From Azospirillum brasilense (GTDB lineage: Bacteria; Pseudomonadota; Alphaproteobacteria; Azospirillales; Azospirillaceae): DNA of 64,000 bases. Where the stretch lies: assembly GCF_008365405.1 (NCBI RefSeq), contig NZ_QOKV01000024.1, forward strand, positions 23,228-87,227. The letters run 5' to 3'. Both the position numbers and the translations under genes were made by a program. Under the pieces are notes generated by a model that was not told where the DNA came from, ran no database searches, and saw nothing but the letters and a program-made list of their open reading frames with translations. Of the stretch, positions 25,049 to 33,866 are shown piece after piece; within the stretch, counting starts at the first letter, position 1; every line of letters starts with the position of its first letter.

Positions 25049-27529
25049 ATGAGTTGGGCCGGCCAACACCAGTTCCCAATCGGCAGAAACCGAAAAAGAA
25101 CACGTCCGACCGCCGACTCTCCGCATTCCAACACCATCGACACCCCATCGCAGACCCTGATCTGCTTTTCACACCTGCGCTGGAGCTTCGTTTATCAGCG
25201 CCCACAACATCTTATGTCGCGATTCGCACGCGACCACCGCGTGCTGTTCGTCGAGGAGCCGATTCACAACGACACGCCGGAACCCTGGCTGGACGTGCGC
25301 GAGGACGAGGGGGTCCATGTCCTGGTGCCCCGCCTCCCCGCCGGCATGGACGGCGAGGTGGCCGTCACCGCCCAGCGCCAGCTGCTCGATCGCTATCTGG
25401 CCGAGGAGGGGGTGACCGACCCGATCCTCTGGTACTACACGCCGATGAGCCTCGGCCTGTCCGGCCATCTGCGCGGGGCGCTGGTGGTCTACGACTGCAT
25501 GGACGAGCTGTCGGCCTTCCACGGCGCGCCCCCGGAACTGGTCGAGCGCGAGCGGCAGCTGATGGCGCGGGCCGACGTGGTGTTCACCGGCGGCGTCAGC
25601 CTCTACGAGGCCAAGCGCAACCTGCACCCCAACGCCCACGCCTTCCCCAGCAGCGTCGACGTCGCCCATTTCGCCGCCGCCCGCGGCATCGTCGAGGAGC
25701 CCACCGATCAGGCGGCCATCCCGCACCCGCGGCTCGGCTTCTACGGCGTCATCGACGAGCGGCTGGACATCGCCCTGCTGGACGCCGCCGCCGAGGCCCG
25801 GCCCGACTGGCAGTTCGTCCTGGTCGGCCCGGTGGTGAAGATCGACCCGGCCGACCTGCCCCGCCGCCCGAACATCCACTATCTCGGCCCGAAGAGCTAC
25901 GACGACCTGCCGCATTATCTGGCGGGCTGGGACGTCGCCCTGATGCCCTTCGCGCGCAACGAGTCCACCCGCTTCATCAGCCCGACCAAGACGCCGGAAT
26001 ATCTGGCCGCCGGGCGCCCGGTCGTCTCCACCTCGATCACCGACGTGGTGCGCGGCTATGGCGACAGCGGCGTCGTGCGCATCGCCGACGCGCCGGAGGA
26101 CTTCGTCGCCGCCGTCGCGGCCGCCCTGGCCGACGCCGCCGACCCGGAGCGGCTGCGCGCCACCGCGGACCATGTCCTGCGCGACATGTCCTGGGACAAG
26201 ACGCAGGGCCGCATGACGGCGCTGATGGAGCAGGCCCGCCAGCGCGGACGCGCCGCACCGCCGGCCCACCGTCCGGCTCCGGCGATCCATCCGATCGGGC
26301 ACCCGGCCAAGCACGTCAACGGGCGCGCCGCCGGCCGCCGCTCCGGCTTCGACTACCTGATCGTCGGGGCGGGCTTCGCCGGGAGCGTCCTGGCGGAACG
26401 CCTGGCGGCGGGGCTGAACAAGCGCGTGCTGCTGATCGACCGGCGCCCGCACATCGGCGGCAACGCCTACGATCACTACGACGACGCCGGCGTCCTGATC
26501 CACCGCTATGGCCCGCACATCTTCCACACCAACGCCAAACCGGTCGCCGACTATCTGTCCCGCTTCACCAAGTGGCGCCCCTACGAGCACCGCGTCCTGG
26601 CGCGGGTGGACGAACGGCTCGTCCCCATCCCGATCAACCGGACGACGGTCAACCAGCTCTACGGTCTGGACCTCGACGAGGCCGGCGTGGCGGAATTCCT
26701 GAAAAGCCGGGCGGAGCCGGTCGCCGACGTCCGCACGTCGGAGGACGTGGTGGTCGGCGCGGTCGGGCGGGAGCTGTACGAAAAGTTCTTCCGCGGCTAC
26801 ACCCGCAAGCAGTGGGGGCTCGACCCGTCGCAGCTCGACAAGGCGGTGACCGCCCGCGTGCCGACGCGGACCAACGACGACGACCGCTATTTCGGCGACA
26901 GCTTCCAGGCGATGCCGCTGAACGGCTACACGCGGATGTTCGAGAGCATGCTCGACCACCCGAACATCAAGGTGATGCTGAACACCGATTTCGACGACGT
27001 GCGCGACGAGATCGCCTACGACCGCATCGTCTTCACCGGCCCGATCGACGAATATTTCGGCCACCGTTTCGGCAAGCTGCCCTACCGCTCCCTGACCTTC
27101 CGGCACGAGACGGTCGACCGGGAGTGGTTCCAGCCCGTCGCCGTGGTGAACGAGCCGTCGGAGGGGGTGCCCTACACCCGCGTCACCGAGTACAAGCACC
27201 TGACCGGGCAAAGCCACCCGAAGACCAGCATCACCTACGAGTACCCCTCCGCGCAGGGCGATCCCTACTACCCGATCCCCCGCCCGGAGAACCAGGAGCT
27301 GTTCCGCAAGTATCAGGCGCTGGCCGACAACACCCCGGACGTGATCTTCCTGGGCCGGCTCGGCACCTACCGCTACTACAACATGGATCAGGTGGTGGCG
27401 CAGGCGCTGGCGGTTTACGCTCGCCTGGAGAAGGAGGAGCAGCAGAGCCGCGGTCTTGCCGCCGCCGCGCGGGCCTTCGGCTCGCTGGGCGCGGAGCGGG
27501 AGGTGCGGGTCGCGGGGATGGGGGATTAG
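25049..27529 (+). CDS. glf: Glycosyltransferase fused to UDP-galactopyranose mutase
   Basis: An 826-residue two-domain protein. Residues about 35-400 are a GT-B glycosyltransferase (FSHLRWSFVYQRPQHLMSRF, VYDCMDELSAFHG, donor-side KTPEYLAAGRPVVSTSITDV). After an Ala/Pro/His-rich linker, residues 432-805 are a full UDP-galactopyranose mutase: FDYLIVGAGFAGSVLAERLA, DRRPHIGGNAYDHYDDAGV, YGPHIFHTN, FFRGYTRKQWGLDP, AMPLNGYTRMFESML and the C-terminal GRLGTYRYYNMDQVV. The mutase converts UDP-galactopyranose to UDP-galactofuranose using reduced FAD; the fused transferase could use that product. AGAGGA lies before ATG 25049. It heads an operon with a GH1-like enzyme and an ABC exporter. Confidence 0.93.
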   Translation: MSWAGQHQFPIGRNRKRTRPTADSPHSNTIDTPSQTLICFSHLRWSFVYQRPQHLMSRFARDHRVLFVEEPIHNDTPEPWLDVREDEGVHVLVPRLPAGMDGEVAVTAQRQLLDRYLAEEGVTDPILWYYTPMSLGLSGHLRGALVVYDCMDELSAFHGAPPELVERERQLMARADVVFTGGVSLYEAKRNLHPNAHAFPSSVDVAHFAAARGIVEEPTDQAAIPHPRLGFYGVIDERLDIALLDAAAEARPDWQFVLVGPVVKIDPADLPRRPNIHYLGPKSYDDLPHYLAGWDVALMPFARNESTRFISPTKTPEYLAAGRPVVSTSITDVVRGYGDSGVVRIADAPEDFVAAVAAALADAADPERLRATADHVLRDMSWDKTQGRMTALMEQARQRGRAAPPAHRPAPAIHPIGHPAKHVNGRAAGRRSGFDYLIVGAGFAGSVLAERLAAGLNKRVLLIDRRPHIGGNAYDHYDDAGVLIHRYGPHIFHTNAKPVADYLSRFTKWRPYEHRVLARVDERLVPIPINRTTVNQLYGLDLDEAGVAEFLKSRAEPVADVRTSEDVVVGAVGRELYEKFFRGYTRKQWGLDPSQLDKAVTARVPTRTNDDDRYFGDSFQAMPLNGYTRMFESMLDHPNIKVMLNTDFDDVRDEIAYDRIVFTGPIDEYFGHRFGKLPYRSLTFRHETVDREWFQPVAVVNEPSEGVPYTRVTEYKHLTGQSHPKTSITYEYPSAQGDPYYPIPRPENQELFRKYQALADNTPDVIFLGRLGTYRYYNMDQVVAQALAVYARLEKEEQQSRGLAAAARAFGSLGAEREVRVAGMGD

Positions 27530-27537
27530 GCGCGCCC

Positions 27538-27651
27538 TTGCCCCCACCCTTCCCACGGCTTCGCCGCGGGCCCCTTCCCTCCCCCGCTTTGCAGGAGAGG
27601 GAGCTTGATCCCCTCCCCTGCGAAGCGGGGGAGGGTTAGGGAGGGGGCAGA
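27538..27651. repeat. Two-armed dispersed intergenic repeat
   Basis: Two inverted arms (CCCTTCCCTCCCCCGCTTTG and CGAAGCGGGGGAGGGTTAGG) fill most of the 161-bp gap between the mutase fusion and GH1-like genes. Same family as at 7299, 57706 and 63742. It can form a strong RNA hairpin inside the operon transcript. Confidence 0.75.
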
Positions 27652-27690
27652 ACTCCGAACACCCCGAACGCCCAAAACACAGAGCTCCCC

Positions 27691-28854
27691 ATGCACTCCC
27701 CCACCCTGTTCGACAGCGTCTTCCTCGGCGGCTTCGAATGCTCGACGCACCGGCGGCATGACGGGCGCCGGCTCGACCTGATCGCGGCGACCGGTCACGA
27801 CCGACTGGCCGCGCAGGACTATCAGCGCATGGCCGCCCACGGTCTGCGCAGCGTGCGCGACGGCGCGCGCTGGCACCTGATCGAGACCACGCCGGGCCGC
27901 TACGACTGGTCCAGCCTGCTCCCCATGGTCCGGGCGGCGCGGGAAGCCGGGGTCCAGGTGATCTGGGACCTCTGCCATTACGGCTGGCCGGACGACATCG
28001 ACGTCTGGCGGCCCGCCTTCGTGGAGCGCTTCGCCCGCTTCGCCGGGGCCGCCGCAGCCTTGCTCCGCGACGAGGGCGTGGAGATGCCCGCCTATTGTCC
28101 GGTCAATGAAATCTCCTACTGGGCCTGGGCCGGCGGCGACATGAAGCGCTTCAACCCGATGACCGAGCGTCGCGGGTTCGAGCTGAAGCACCAGCTCGTG
28201 CGGGCAAGCATCGCGGCCATCGACGCCATCCGCGCCGCCGACCCGCGCGCCCGCATCGTCCAGGTCGATCCGGTCATCCACGTCCTCCCCCGCCCCGACC
28301 GCAAGGGCGACGCCGGGGCCGCTGAGGCCGCCCGGCTGGCCCAGTACGAGGCGTGGGACATGATCGGCGGCTACGCCTGGCCGGGACTCGGCGGCAAGCC
28401 GGAGTATCTGGACGTGATCGGCGTCAACTACTACTCCGACAACCAGTGGTTCCTGAAGGGCGGCACCATTGGACGGGACGACCCGCGCTATCGCCCCTTC
28501 GCCGACATCCTGGCGGAGGTGCACCAGCGCTACGGCCGCCCGGTCCTGGTGGCCGAGACGGGAGCCGAGGGCGACGCCCGCGTGCCCTGGCTCGACTATG
28601 TGACGGAGGAGGTGGTCACGGCCCTGCGCGCCGATGTGCCGGTGGAGGGGATCTGCCTCTACCCGATCCTCGACTATCCGGGCTGGGCCAACGAGCGCCA
28701 CTGCGAGACCGGCCTCTACGGCCTGTGCGACGAGCAGGGCGGGCGTTGCCTCCATCGACCGCTGGCCGCCGCGTTGGAGCGCGGGCAGGCCCGCATCGGC
28801 GCGCTGCTCGGCCAGCCCCAGTTCGACCAGCCGGAACTCCAGGCGGCTCAATGA
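27691..28854 (+). CDS. Glycoside hydrolase family 1-like protein
   Basis: 387-residue TIM-barrel protein of the beta-glucosidase (GH1) type, shorter than classic GH1 enzymes (about 450). The general acid/base glutamate is in CPVNEISYWAWAGG (GH1: TFNEP) near residue 142, and the nucleophile glutamate is in LVAETGAEGD (GH1: ITENG) near residue 290. N-terminal FLGGFECSTHRRHDGRRLDL also recalls GH1. No signal peptide, so cytoplasmic. It overlaps the ABC exporter start by ATGA, so the two are coupled. It may trim or transglycosylate the sugar made by the mutase fusion (inference). Confidence 0.85.
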   Translation: MHSPTLFDSVFLGGFECSTHRRHDGRRLDLIAATGHDRLAAQDYQRMAAHGLRSVRDGARWHLIETTPGRYDWSSLLPMVRAAREAGVQVIWDLCHYGWPDDIDVWRPAFVERFARFAGAAAALLRDEGVEMPAYCPVNEISYWAWAGGDMKRFNPMTERRGFELKHQLVRASIAAIDAIRAADPRARIVQVDPVIHVLPRPDRKGDAGAAEAARLAQYEAWDMIGGYAWPGLGGKPEYLDVIGVNYYSDNQWFLKGGTIGRDDPRYRPFADILAEVHQRYGRPVLVAETGAEGDARVPWLDYVTEEVVTALRADVPVEGICLYPILDYPGWANERHCETGLYGLCDEQGGRCLHRPLAAALERGQARIGALLGQPQFDQPELQAAQ

Positions 28855-30617
28855 GCGGTTCGAACACGGACACCATCCCGGACCGTCCCGGCCGCTTCCT
28901 GCTGCATTACATCCGGCGGCGGCCCTGGTCGTTCGGCGGGCTGTTCTCGGTGATCGTGGCGGCGGCGGGCTGTGCGGTCGCCGTGCAGTACGGGATGAAG
29001 CTGCTGATCGACGCCATGGCCTCCCCCGACCGGGCGGCGGCGGATGTCTGGACTCCGCTCGGCCTGTTCCTGGGCTTCATCGCGGCGGAGAACGTGCTGT
29101 GGCGGCTGGGCGGCTGGCTCGGCTGCCGGACGGTGCTGGCGACCGGCGTCGACATGCGGCTGGACCTGTTCCGGCACCTGACCGGCCATTCGATGCGCTA
29201 CTTCTCGGAGCATCTCGCCGGGTCGCTGGGAAACCGCATCGCCGCCACCGAGAACGCGGCAACCACCATCTTCCGCACGCTGACCTGGAGCATCGTCCCG
29301 CCGGTCACCGACTTCCTGGGGGCGGTGCTGGTGCTGCTGACCATCCACTGGGGCATGGCGGCGGCGCTGGTGCTGTTCGCCCTGGTGGTCGCCGTCGCCA
29401 TCGTCGGGCTGGGGCTGCGCGGCCGGACGGTGCACCACGCCTTCGCCGAACAGTCCGCCCGCACCAACGGCGAGCTGGTCGACGTGGTGTCCAACGTCTG
29501 GACGGTGAAGGCCTTTTCCGCCCGTGGGCGGGAGCGCGAGCGCCTGCGGCAGGCCTTCACGGTGGAGGCCGGGGCGCACCGCCGGAGTTGGATGCATCTG
29601 GAGAAGACCCGCGTCGTCCATGACGTCTGCCTGTGGGTGATGGCCGGGTCGATGCTGCTGTGGGCGCTGCTGCTGTGGCGGGACGGCACGATCACCACCG
29701 GCGACGTGGTGATCGTCAGCGCCCTGACCTTCCGCATCCTGCACGGCTCCCGCGACCTCGCCTTCGCGCTGGTCACCGCCACCCAGCAGGTCAGCGCCAT
29801 CGACGAGAGCCTGCGGGTGATCGCCCGCCCTCACGACGTGCTCGACCCGGTGCCGGCCGAACCCGCCACGCCCGGCGGCGGCGCCATCGCGTTCGAACGG
29901 GTCTCCTACCGCTATCCCGAGGGGCGGCGGGTCCTGGAGGATTTCAGCCTGACCATCCCGGCCGGGCAGAAGGTCGGGCTGGTCGGGCCGTCGGGGGCCG
30001 GCAAGTCCACCATCATCAGCCTGATCCAGCGGTTGGACGACGTGCAGCGCGGCGACATCCGGATCGACGGTCAGCCGCTCACCGCCCTGGCCCAGGACGA
30101 CCTGCGGGCCAAGATCGCCGTGGTGCCCCAGGATATCGCGCTGTTCCACCGCCCGATCCTGGAGAACATCCGCTACGGCCGCCCCGACGCCAGCGACGAG
30201 GAGGTGTTCGAGGCCGCCCGCCACGCCTTCTGCGACGGCTTCATCCGGCAGTTGCCGGAGGGCTACGGCACGCTGGTCGGCGAACGCGGCGTGCGGCTGT
30301 CGGGCGGACAGCGGCAGCGGCTGGGCATCGCCCGCGCCTTCCTGAAAAACGCCCCGATCCTGATCCTCGACGAGGCGACCTCCGCCCTGGACACCCAGTC
30401 GGAGCAGGAGATCCAGGCGGCGCTGGCCGATCTGGCCCAGGGGCGGACGGTGGTCGCGGTGGCGCACCGCCTGTCCACGGTTTCGGCCTTCGACCGCGTT
30501 CTGGTCCTGGTGGACGGCCGCATCGCCGAGGACGGACACCCCACGGAGCTGCGGCGGCGTGGCGGCCTGTTCAACTCCCTGTGGCAGCTCCAGGCGCAGG
30601 GCTTCGCGGCGGAGTAG
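28851..30617 (+). CDS. ABC exporter, fused membrane and ATPase domains (MsbA-like half transporter)
   Basis: 588-residue half-transporter. Residues 1-330 carry about six hydrophobic helices; residues 350-588 are the ATPase. Walker A is GPSGAGKST near residue 380, signature RLSGGQRQRLGIARAFL, Walker B ILILDEATSALD and the H-loop in VAVAHRLST. It forms homodimers that export lipids, glycolipids or peptides. It is coupled to the GH1-like gene and follows the mutase fusion, so a glycolipid or oligosaccharide with galactofuranose is a reasonable cargo (inference). A GC-rich hairpin follows the stop. Confidence 0.93.
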   Translation: MSGSNTDTIPDRPGRFLLHYIRRRPWSFGGLFSVIVAAAGCAVAVQYGMKLLIDAMASPDRAAADVWTPLGLFLGFIAAENVLWRLGGWLGCRTVLATGVDMRLDLFRHLTGHSMRYFSEHLAGSLGNRIAATENAATTIFRTLTWSIVPPVTDFLGAVLVLLTIHWGMAAALVLFALVVAVAIVGLGLRGRTVHHAFAEQSARTNGELVDVVSNVWTVKAFSARGRERERLRQAFTVEAGAHRRSWMHLEKTRVVHDVCLWVMAGSMLLWALLLWRDGTITTGDVVIVSALTFRILHGSRDLAFALVTATQQVSAIDESLRVIARPHDVLDPVPAEPATPGGGAIAFERVSYRYPEGRRVLEDFSLTIPAGQKVGLVGPSGAGKSTIISLIQRLDDVQRGDIRIDGQPLTALAQDDLRAKIAVVPQDIALFHRPILENIRYGRPDASDEEVFEAARHAFCDGFIRQLPEGYGTLVGERGVRLSGGQRQRLGIARAFLKNAPILILDEATSALDTQSEQEIQAALADLAQGRTVVAVAHRLSTVSAFDRVLVLVDGRIAEDGHPTELRRRGGLFNSLWQLQAQGFAAE

Positions 30618-30622
30618 ATGAC

Positions 30623-30648
30623 GGCCCCCGCACCGTGGCGCGGGGGCC
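30623..30648 (+). terminator. Hairpin after the ABC exporter gene
   Basis: Perfect nine-base stem GGCCCCCGC / GCGGGGGCC five bases past the stop. There is no T-run, so termination may be weak or Rho-assisted. Confidence 0.5.
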
Positions 30649-30826
30649 GCATCAGCCAGAACGGTTAGGGAAAACCGCCCTTCGACGAGCTATCTTTCCG
30701 GGCGTTGTGTGTTAAGACACCAGACGCAACCTCGCCTCGGCCCGAAAGCTCGATGAAAGCCACGACCGACGACAGCATCTTTGCAATTCACACTCTTATT
30801 CCGTGCGAAATCCGCGGAGCCGGCGC

Positions 30827-33796
30827 ATGACCGACCTGCCGGTGATTGGCGGCCCGGTGATTGGCGGCGACCTGGATTTCCTGTCCGGCGGGGGCGAGAT
30901 GGGAGAGCGGATGCGCTCCCACGACTGGGCATCCACGGCGCTTGGCCCGCCGGAGAGCTGGCCGCAGAGCCTGCGCACCATCGTCAGCGTCGTCCTCTCC
31001 TCCCGGCAGGCGATGTTCGTGGCCTGGGGGCCGGAGCTGTCCTTCCTCTACAACGACGGCTATGTGCCGATCTTCGGGGCCAAGCACCCGGAGGCGCTCG
31101 GCCGCCCCTTCGCCGAGGTGTGGTGGGACATCTGGCCCCAGATCAAGCCGCTGGTCGACCGCACGCTGTCCGGCGAGGCCTCCTGGTACGAGGATCTTCT
31201 GATCCCGATGGAGCGCCGGGGCTTCCGCGAGGACGCCTGGTTCACCTTCTCCTACACCCCGGTGCGGGGCGAGGACGGGCGCATTCCGGGAATGTTTTGC
31301 GCCGTCGTCGAGACGACCGCCCAGGTGCTCGCCACCCGGCGCACCGCCTTTCATCTCGAGCTGGAATCCCGGCTGCGTCAGCTCTCCAACCCGTTCGCCG
31401 TGGCCGCGGCGGCGGCGGAGGCTCTGGGTCGCCACCTGGGGGTCAGCCGCGTCGGTTACGGCGTGATGGACGAGACCGCCCGCTTCTTCACGACGGAGCG
31501 GAACTGGACCGACGGCAGCGTCGACCATCAGGCCGGCACCCATGACCTGCTGAGCTTCGGGCCGGAGCTTCTGGACACGCTGCGCGGCGGCGGGACACTG
31601 ACCATCCACGACGCCACTGCGGACCCGCGCTTCGCCGCGCCGGACCGGCAGGCCGCCTTCGCTGGGCTGAACATCGCCTCCGCCATCACCACCAGTCTGG
31701 TGAAGAACGGGCGGATGGTCGCCGCCCTCTACATCCACGACCGCAAGGCACGGCGCTGGCACCCGGACGAGGTCCGGCTGGTCGAGGAGGTGGCGGAGCG
31801 CACATGGTCCGCCCTGGAGCGCGCCCAGGCCGAGGAGTCGCTGCGCCGCGCCAACGCCCGGCTGGCCGCGGAGGGGGAGCAGATGCGCACCCTGTTCCGG
31901 CAGGCGCCCAACTTCATGTGTGTGCTGCGCGGCCCGGACCATGTGTTCGAACTGGCCAACGACTCCTACCGGCAACTGGTCGGCGACCGCCCCCTGATCG
32001 GCAAGCCGGTGCACGAGGCCATGCCGGAGGTCGCCGGGCAGGGCTTCTTCGAGCTGCTGGGCCGCGTCTACGACAGCGGGAAGCCCTTCGTCGGGCACGC
32101 CCTGCCGGTGCGGGTCGTCCGCCAACCCGGCGCGCCCGTCGAGGAACGCTTCATCACCTTCATCTACCAGCCGATCAAGGACGCCGACGGGCGGGTGACC
32201 GGGATCTTCTGCGAAGGCAGCGACGTCACCGAGGCCAAGCGGGCCGAGGACGCGCTGCGCGACCTGAACGCCACGCTGGAGCAGCGCGTCGCCGAACGCA
32301 CCGCCGACCGCGACCGCATGTGGCGCCTGTCCACCGACGTCATGCTGGTGGCGCGCTTCGACGGCTCCATCAGCGCCGTCAATCCGGCCTGGACCACCCT
32401 GCTGGGATGGTCGGAGGAGGAGCTGGCGACGCGCAGCTTCCTCGACCTCGTGCATCCGGACGACCTGGAGCGCACGCGGGCCGAGGCGGCGCGGCTGGGC
32501 GCCGGGCACATCACGCCGCGCTTCGAAAACCGCTACCGCCACAAGGATGGTCATTATCTCTGGCTGTCCTGGGTCGCCGTGCCGGACGACCGCTTCATCC
32601 ACGCCGTGGGCCGCGACATCACCGCGCAGAAAGAGGCCGACGCCGCCCTGCGACAGGCCGAGGACCAGCTTCGCCAGTCCCAGAAGATGGAGGCGGTCGG
32701 CCAGTTGACCGGCGGCGTGGCGCACGACTTCAACAACCTGCTCCAGGCGCTGGAAGGCTGCCTGTCGATGATCGGGCGCCGCACCGAGGAGCCGCAGGTC
32801 CACGCCCTGCTCGACGCCGGGCAGCAGGCGGTGGGGCGCGGGGCCAAGCTGGTGCAGCAGCTCATGGCCTTCGCCCGGCGCGACAGCCTGCGTCCGGAAT
32901 CCATCGGGGTGCGTGACCGGGTGCTCGCCATGTCGGCTCTGCTGGAACGGGCTCTGCGGGCCGACATCGCGCTGGACCTCCGCCTCGGCGACGATCTCTG
33001 GCCCGTCGAGGTCGACCCGACCCAGTTCGAGCTGGCGGTCATCAATCTCGCCGTCAACGCGCGCGACGCCATGCCGGCCGGCGGACGGCTGACGGTGGAG
33101 GCGGTCAACGCCGTGTTTCCCCACGGCGATCCGCGGGGGGTGGAGGGCGAGTTCCTGCGCCTGTCCGTGTCGGACACCGGCTGCGGCATGCCCGCCGCGG
33201 TGGCCATCCGCGCCTTCGAGCCGTTCTTCACGACGAAGGACCTCGGCAAGGGGACGGGGCTGGGGCTGGCCCAGGTCTACGGCCTCGCCCGGCAGACCGG
33301 CGGCACCGCCTGGATCGACAGCGCGCCGGACCGGGGCACCACGGTGCATCTGCTGCTCCGCCGCTCCGGCGTGGCTCCGGCGGAGGAACCCGCTCTTCCC
33401 GCCGCCATTGTGCCGCCGTCGGGTGGCGCGCGGCGTCATGGCCGCGTCCTCGTGGTGGAGGACGACCCCATCGTCGCCATGACGGTCAGCACCGCGCTGG
33501 AGGACGCGGGGTTCGCCGTGCTGTCCGCCGCCAACGCCGAGGAGGCGCTGCCCCACCTGTCGGACGACGGGGTCGACGTTCTGCTGAGCGACGTGGTGAT
33601 GCCCGGCGGGATGAGCGGCATCGACCTGGCCCGCGAAGCCCGCGAGCGGCGGCCCGGACTGCCGGTTATCCTGGCGACCGGCTACAGCGAGGACATCGCC
33701 CGAGCCACCGGCATCCCGGTGCTGGCGAAGCCCTACCGGATCGACGAGCTGGTCGGGCGGATCGACGCGATCCTGACGGGCGAGGTTGGGGAGTAA
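30827..33796 (+). CDS. Multi-sensor hybrid histidine kinase
   Basis: 989-residue soluble sensor kinase. N-terminal PAS-like fold (about 20-160, with SHDWASTALGPPESWPQSLR, typical of kinases in this class), a GAF domain (170-330), two more PAS domains (350-470, 500-620), then the kinase core: H-box GGVAHDFNNLL with His633, N-box ELAVINLAVNARDAMP, DTGCGMP, FEPFFTTK and GKGTGLGLAQ. A C-terminal receiver carries phospho-Asp922 in LLSDVVMPGG. No membrane segment, so it senses a cytoplasmic signal (light, redox or ligand; not determinable). GGAG precedes ATG 30827; a GTG eight codons earlier is open. No cognate regulator is adjacent. Confidence 0.92.
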   Translation: MTDLPVIGGPVIGGDLDFLSGGGEMGERMRSHDWASTALGPPESWPQSLRTIVSVVLSSRQAMFVAWGPELSFLYNDGYVPIFGAKHPEALGRPFAEVWWDIWPQIKPLVDRTLSGEASWYEDLLIPMERRGFREDAWFTFSYTPVRGEDGRIPGMFCAVVETTAQVLATRRTAFHLELESRLRQLSNPFAVAAAAAEALGRHLGVSRVGYGVMDETARFFTTERNWTDGSVDHQAGTHDLLSFGPELLDTLRGGGTLTIHDATADPRFAAPDRQAAFAGLNIASAITTSLVKNGRMVAALYIHDRKARRWHPDEVRLVEEVAERTWSALERAQAEESLRRANARLAAEGEQMRTLFRQAPNFMCVLRGPDHVFELANDSYRQLVGDRPLIGKPVHEAMPEVAGQGFFELLGRVYDSGKPFVGHALPVRVVRQPGAPVEERFITFIYQPIKDADGRVTGIFCEGSDVTEAKRAEDALRDLNATLEQRVAERTADRDRMWRLSTDVMLVARFDGSISAVNPAWTTLLGWSEEELATRSFLDLVHPDDLERTRAEAARLGAGHITPRFENRYRHKDGHYLWLSWVAVPDDRFIHAVGRDITAQKEADAALRQAEDQLRQSQKMEAVGQLTGGVAHDFNNLLQALEGCLSMIGRRTEEPQVHALLDAGQQAVGRGAKLVQQLMAFARRDSLRPESIGVRDRVLAMSALLERALRADIALDLRLGDDLWPVEVDPTQFELAVINLAVNARDAMPAGGRLTVEAVNAVFPHGDPRGVEGEFLRLSVSDTGCGMPAAVAIRAFEPFFTTKDLGKGTGLGLAQVYGLARQTGGTAWIDSAPDRGTTVHLLLRRSGVAPAEEPALPAAIVPPSGGARRHGRVLVVEDDPIVAMTVSTALEDAGFAVLSAANAEEALPHLSDDGVDVLLSDVVMPGGMSGIDLAREARERRPGLPVILATGYSEDIARATGIPVLAKPYRIDELVGRIDAILTGEVGE

Positions 33797-33808
33797 AGAG
33801 GTCGGGGA

Positions 33809-33846
33809 ATGAAAAAGGCGGAGTTCCCCAGGGGGAACTCCGCCTT
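33809..33846 (-). terminator. Terminator between convergent kinase and permease genes
   Basis: Perfect 15-base stem AAGGCGGAGTTCCCC / GGGGAACTCCGCCTT with a 2-base loop. On the minus strand the stem is followed by TTTTTC, so it terminates the permease; as a hairpin it may also slow plus-strand transcription. Confidence 0.85.
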
Positions 33847-33866
33847 GGCCGGCCGCGATAGGGTCC

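Noticed and set aside
24739..27639. 966-codon plus-strand frame overlapping the mutase fusion in another frame
   Set aside because: Arg/Pro-rich translation without motifs; the fusion gene in the other frame has clear domains.
30788..33556. 922-codon minus-strand frame opposite the hybrid kinase
   Set aside because: Antisense of a gene with complete kinase motifs; composition is Gly/His/Arg/Gln-biased.
33809..33846. Candidate small RNA at a perfect hairpin
   Set aside because: Position between convergent genes and the T-run on the minus strand fit a plain terminator.
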